Assembly (NCBI GenBank): GCA_016929465.1
Contig: JAFGIT010000140.1
Location: 1 to 6,758 of the forward strand
Reading direction: 5' to 3'
Length of the DNA: 6,758 bases
From: JAFGIT01 sp016929465 [NCBI: Candidatus Coatesbacteria bacterium]
GTDB lineage: Bacteria; B130-G9
The notes beneath the pieces were generated by a model. It was not told where the DNA came from, made no database searches, and saw nothing but the letters and a program-made list of their open reading frames with translations. Each line of letters opens with the position of its first letter. Within the stretch, counting starts at the first letter, position 1. Below, piece by piece: positions 6,255 to 6,758 of this stretch. A program made the translations under genes and the position numbers.

Positions 6255-6758
6255 TCAGAAGTAGCGCAGGTAGATGTAGATGCTCGAAATAACAACGCTG
6301 AAGAGCATAAGCGGGAACGCGTAGCGGGTGAATCCGAAGAAGGTCAGCCGGTAATTATTCCGCTTCGCAATCTGCGCCACGACGATATTTGCAGAGGCGC
6401 CGACGAGGCTGCCGTTGCCCCCGAGACAGGAGCCGAGCGCAAGCGACCAATAGAGTGGTTCCGCGATCTGGGAGGTCACTTCCGCCGACCCAGGATCGAG
6501 CCCCATCTGCGCCGCGAAGGCAGGAATTATGGACTTGACGACCGGAATCATGGACATCACGAGAGGTATGTTGTCCACCACAGCGCTGATAAGCGCGCTG
6601 AACCAGAGAACCACGAGACATGTAAGAAGCAAGTTCCCGCTGGTATAGCCAACAAGCTGCTTGCCGAGGAATGCAAAGAGGCCGACGTATTCGAGGCAGC
6701 CTATCAGCATGAATAGCCCGACAAAAAACATGATCGTGTTCCACTCCACCTTCGCGAG
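6255..6758 (-). CDS. C-terminal part of an ArsB/NhaD/SLC13-type ion permease (5'-truncated by window edge)
   Basis: The frame runs in from the right edge and ends at 6255, giving the last 167 residues of a membrane transporter. A GTG at 6749 is an internal valine (LAKVEWNTIMFF), because the frame continues off the edge and the family carries this V-E-W segment inside the protein. Family-like features, in order, are the helix MFFVGLFMLIGCLE, the motif ISAVVDNIPLV, and GGNGSLVGASANIV, a pore-loop-type signature of the ion transporter superfamily (ArsB, NhaD, CitM, P-protein). A final helix ends in YIYLRYF. The protein sits in the inner membrane and may export arsenite or exchange Na+ for H+; the fragment does not decide the substrate. 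The next gene is a CPA2 antiporter on the same strand, so a joint role in ion homeostasis is possible. Confidence 0.9.
   Translation of the reverse strand, partial: LAKVEWNTIMFFVGLFMLIGCLEYVGLFAFLGKQLVGYTSGNLLLTCLVVLWFSALISAVVDNIPLVMSMIPVVKSIIPAFAAQMGLDPGSAEVTSQIAEPLYWSLALGSCLGGNGSLVGASANIVVAQIAKRNNYRLTFFGFTRYAFPLMLFSVVISSIYIYLRYF

Noticed and set aside
1-6758. ATGCAT site avoidance or clustering
   Set aside because: I found no ATGCAT by eye, but only about one or two are expected by chance in this length, so the absence means nothing.
1-6758. tRNA, rRNA, CRISPR array, insertion sequence or attachment site
   Set aside because: Nothing resembling these was seen. The genes fill nearly all of the window and the gaps are short and without repeats.

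Overview
The window is compact bacterial DNA, and every gene I can support lies on the minus strand. From right to left, which is the direction of transcription, it holds: the C-terminal end of an ArsB/NhaD/SLC13-type ion permease (6255-6758, cut by the right edge); a CPA2/Kef-type cation:proton antiporter with a C-terminal PTS EIIA domain (4255-6078); a YhdJ-like adenine-N6 DNA methyltransferase (3301-4158); a gene directly behind it that I read as the partner restriction endonuclease (2145-3293); and a long exported protein, cut by the left edge, with an N-terminal redoxin-like domain and a C-terminal array of G-x-D-x-Y repeats (1-2130).

The organism cannot be named from this sequence. The transporters, the secreted protein and Shine-Dalgarno use fit a Gram-negative-like bacterium with a moderately high GC chromosome. 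The secreted redoxin-plus-repeat protein recalls proteins of uncultivated FCB-type or similar lineages, but that is an impression. Sixty-base lines counted by hand give 50-72% GC in the transporter and secreted-protein genes and 37-40% GC in the methyltransferase/endonuclease pair. The two middle genes therefore look like an acquired restriction-modification (R-M) module set into a host ion-transport and envelope neighbourhood.

The two transporters probably serve ion or pH homeostasis, with the EIIA domain giving the antiporter a possible link to PTS phosphorylation state. A candidate sigma70-like promoter lies before the antiporter. The methyltransferase and endonuclease are 7 nt apart, and the secreted-protein gene begins 14 nt after the endonuclease stop with a good Shine-Dalgarno sequence, so these three genes could share one transcript. 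The methyltransferase resembles E. coli YhdJ (ATGCAT, adenine methylation), which makes ATGCAT the first prediction for the system's specificity. I found no RNA genes, CRISPR arrays, insertion sequences or convincing terminators.
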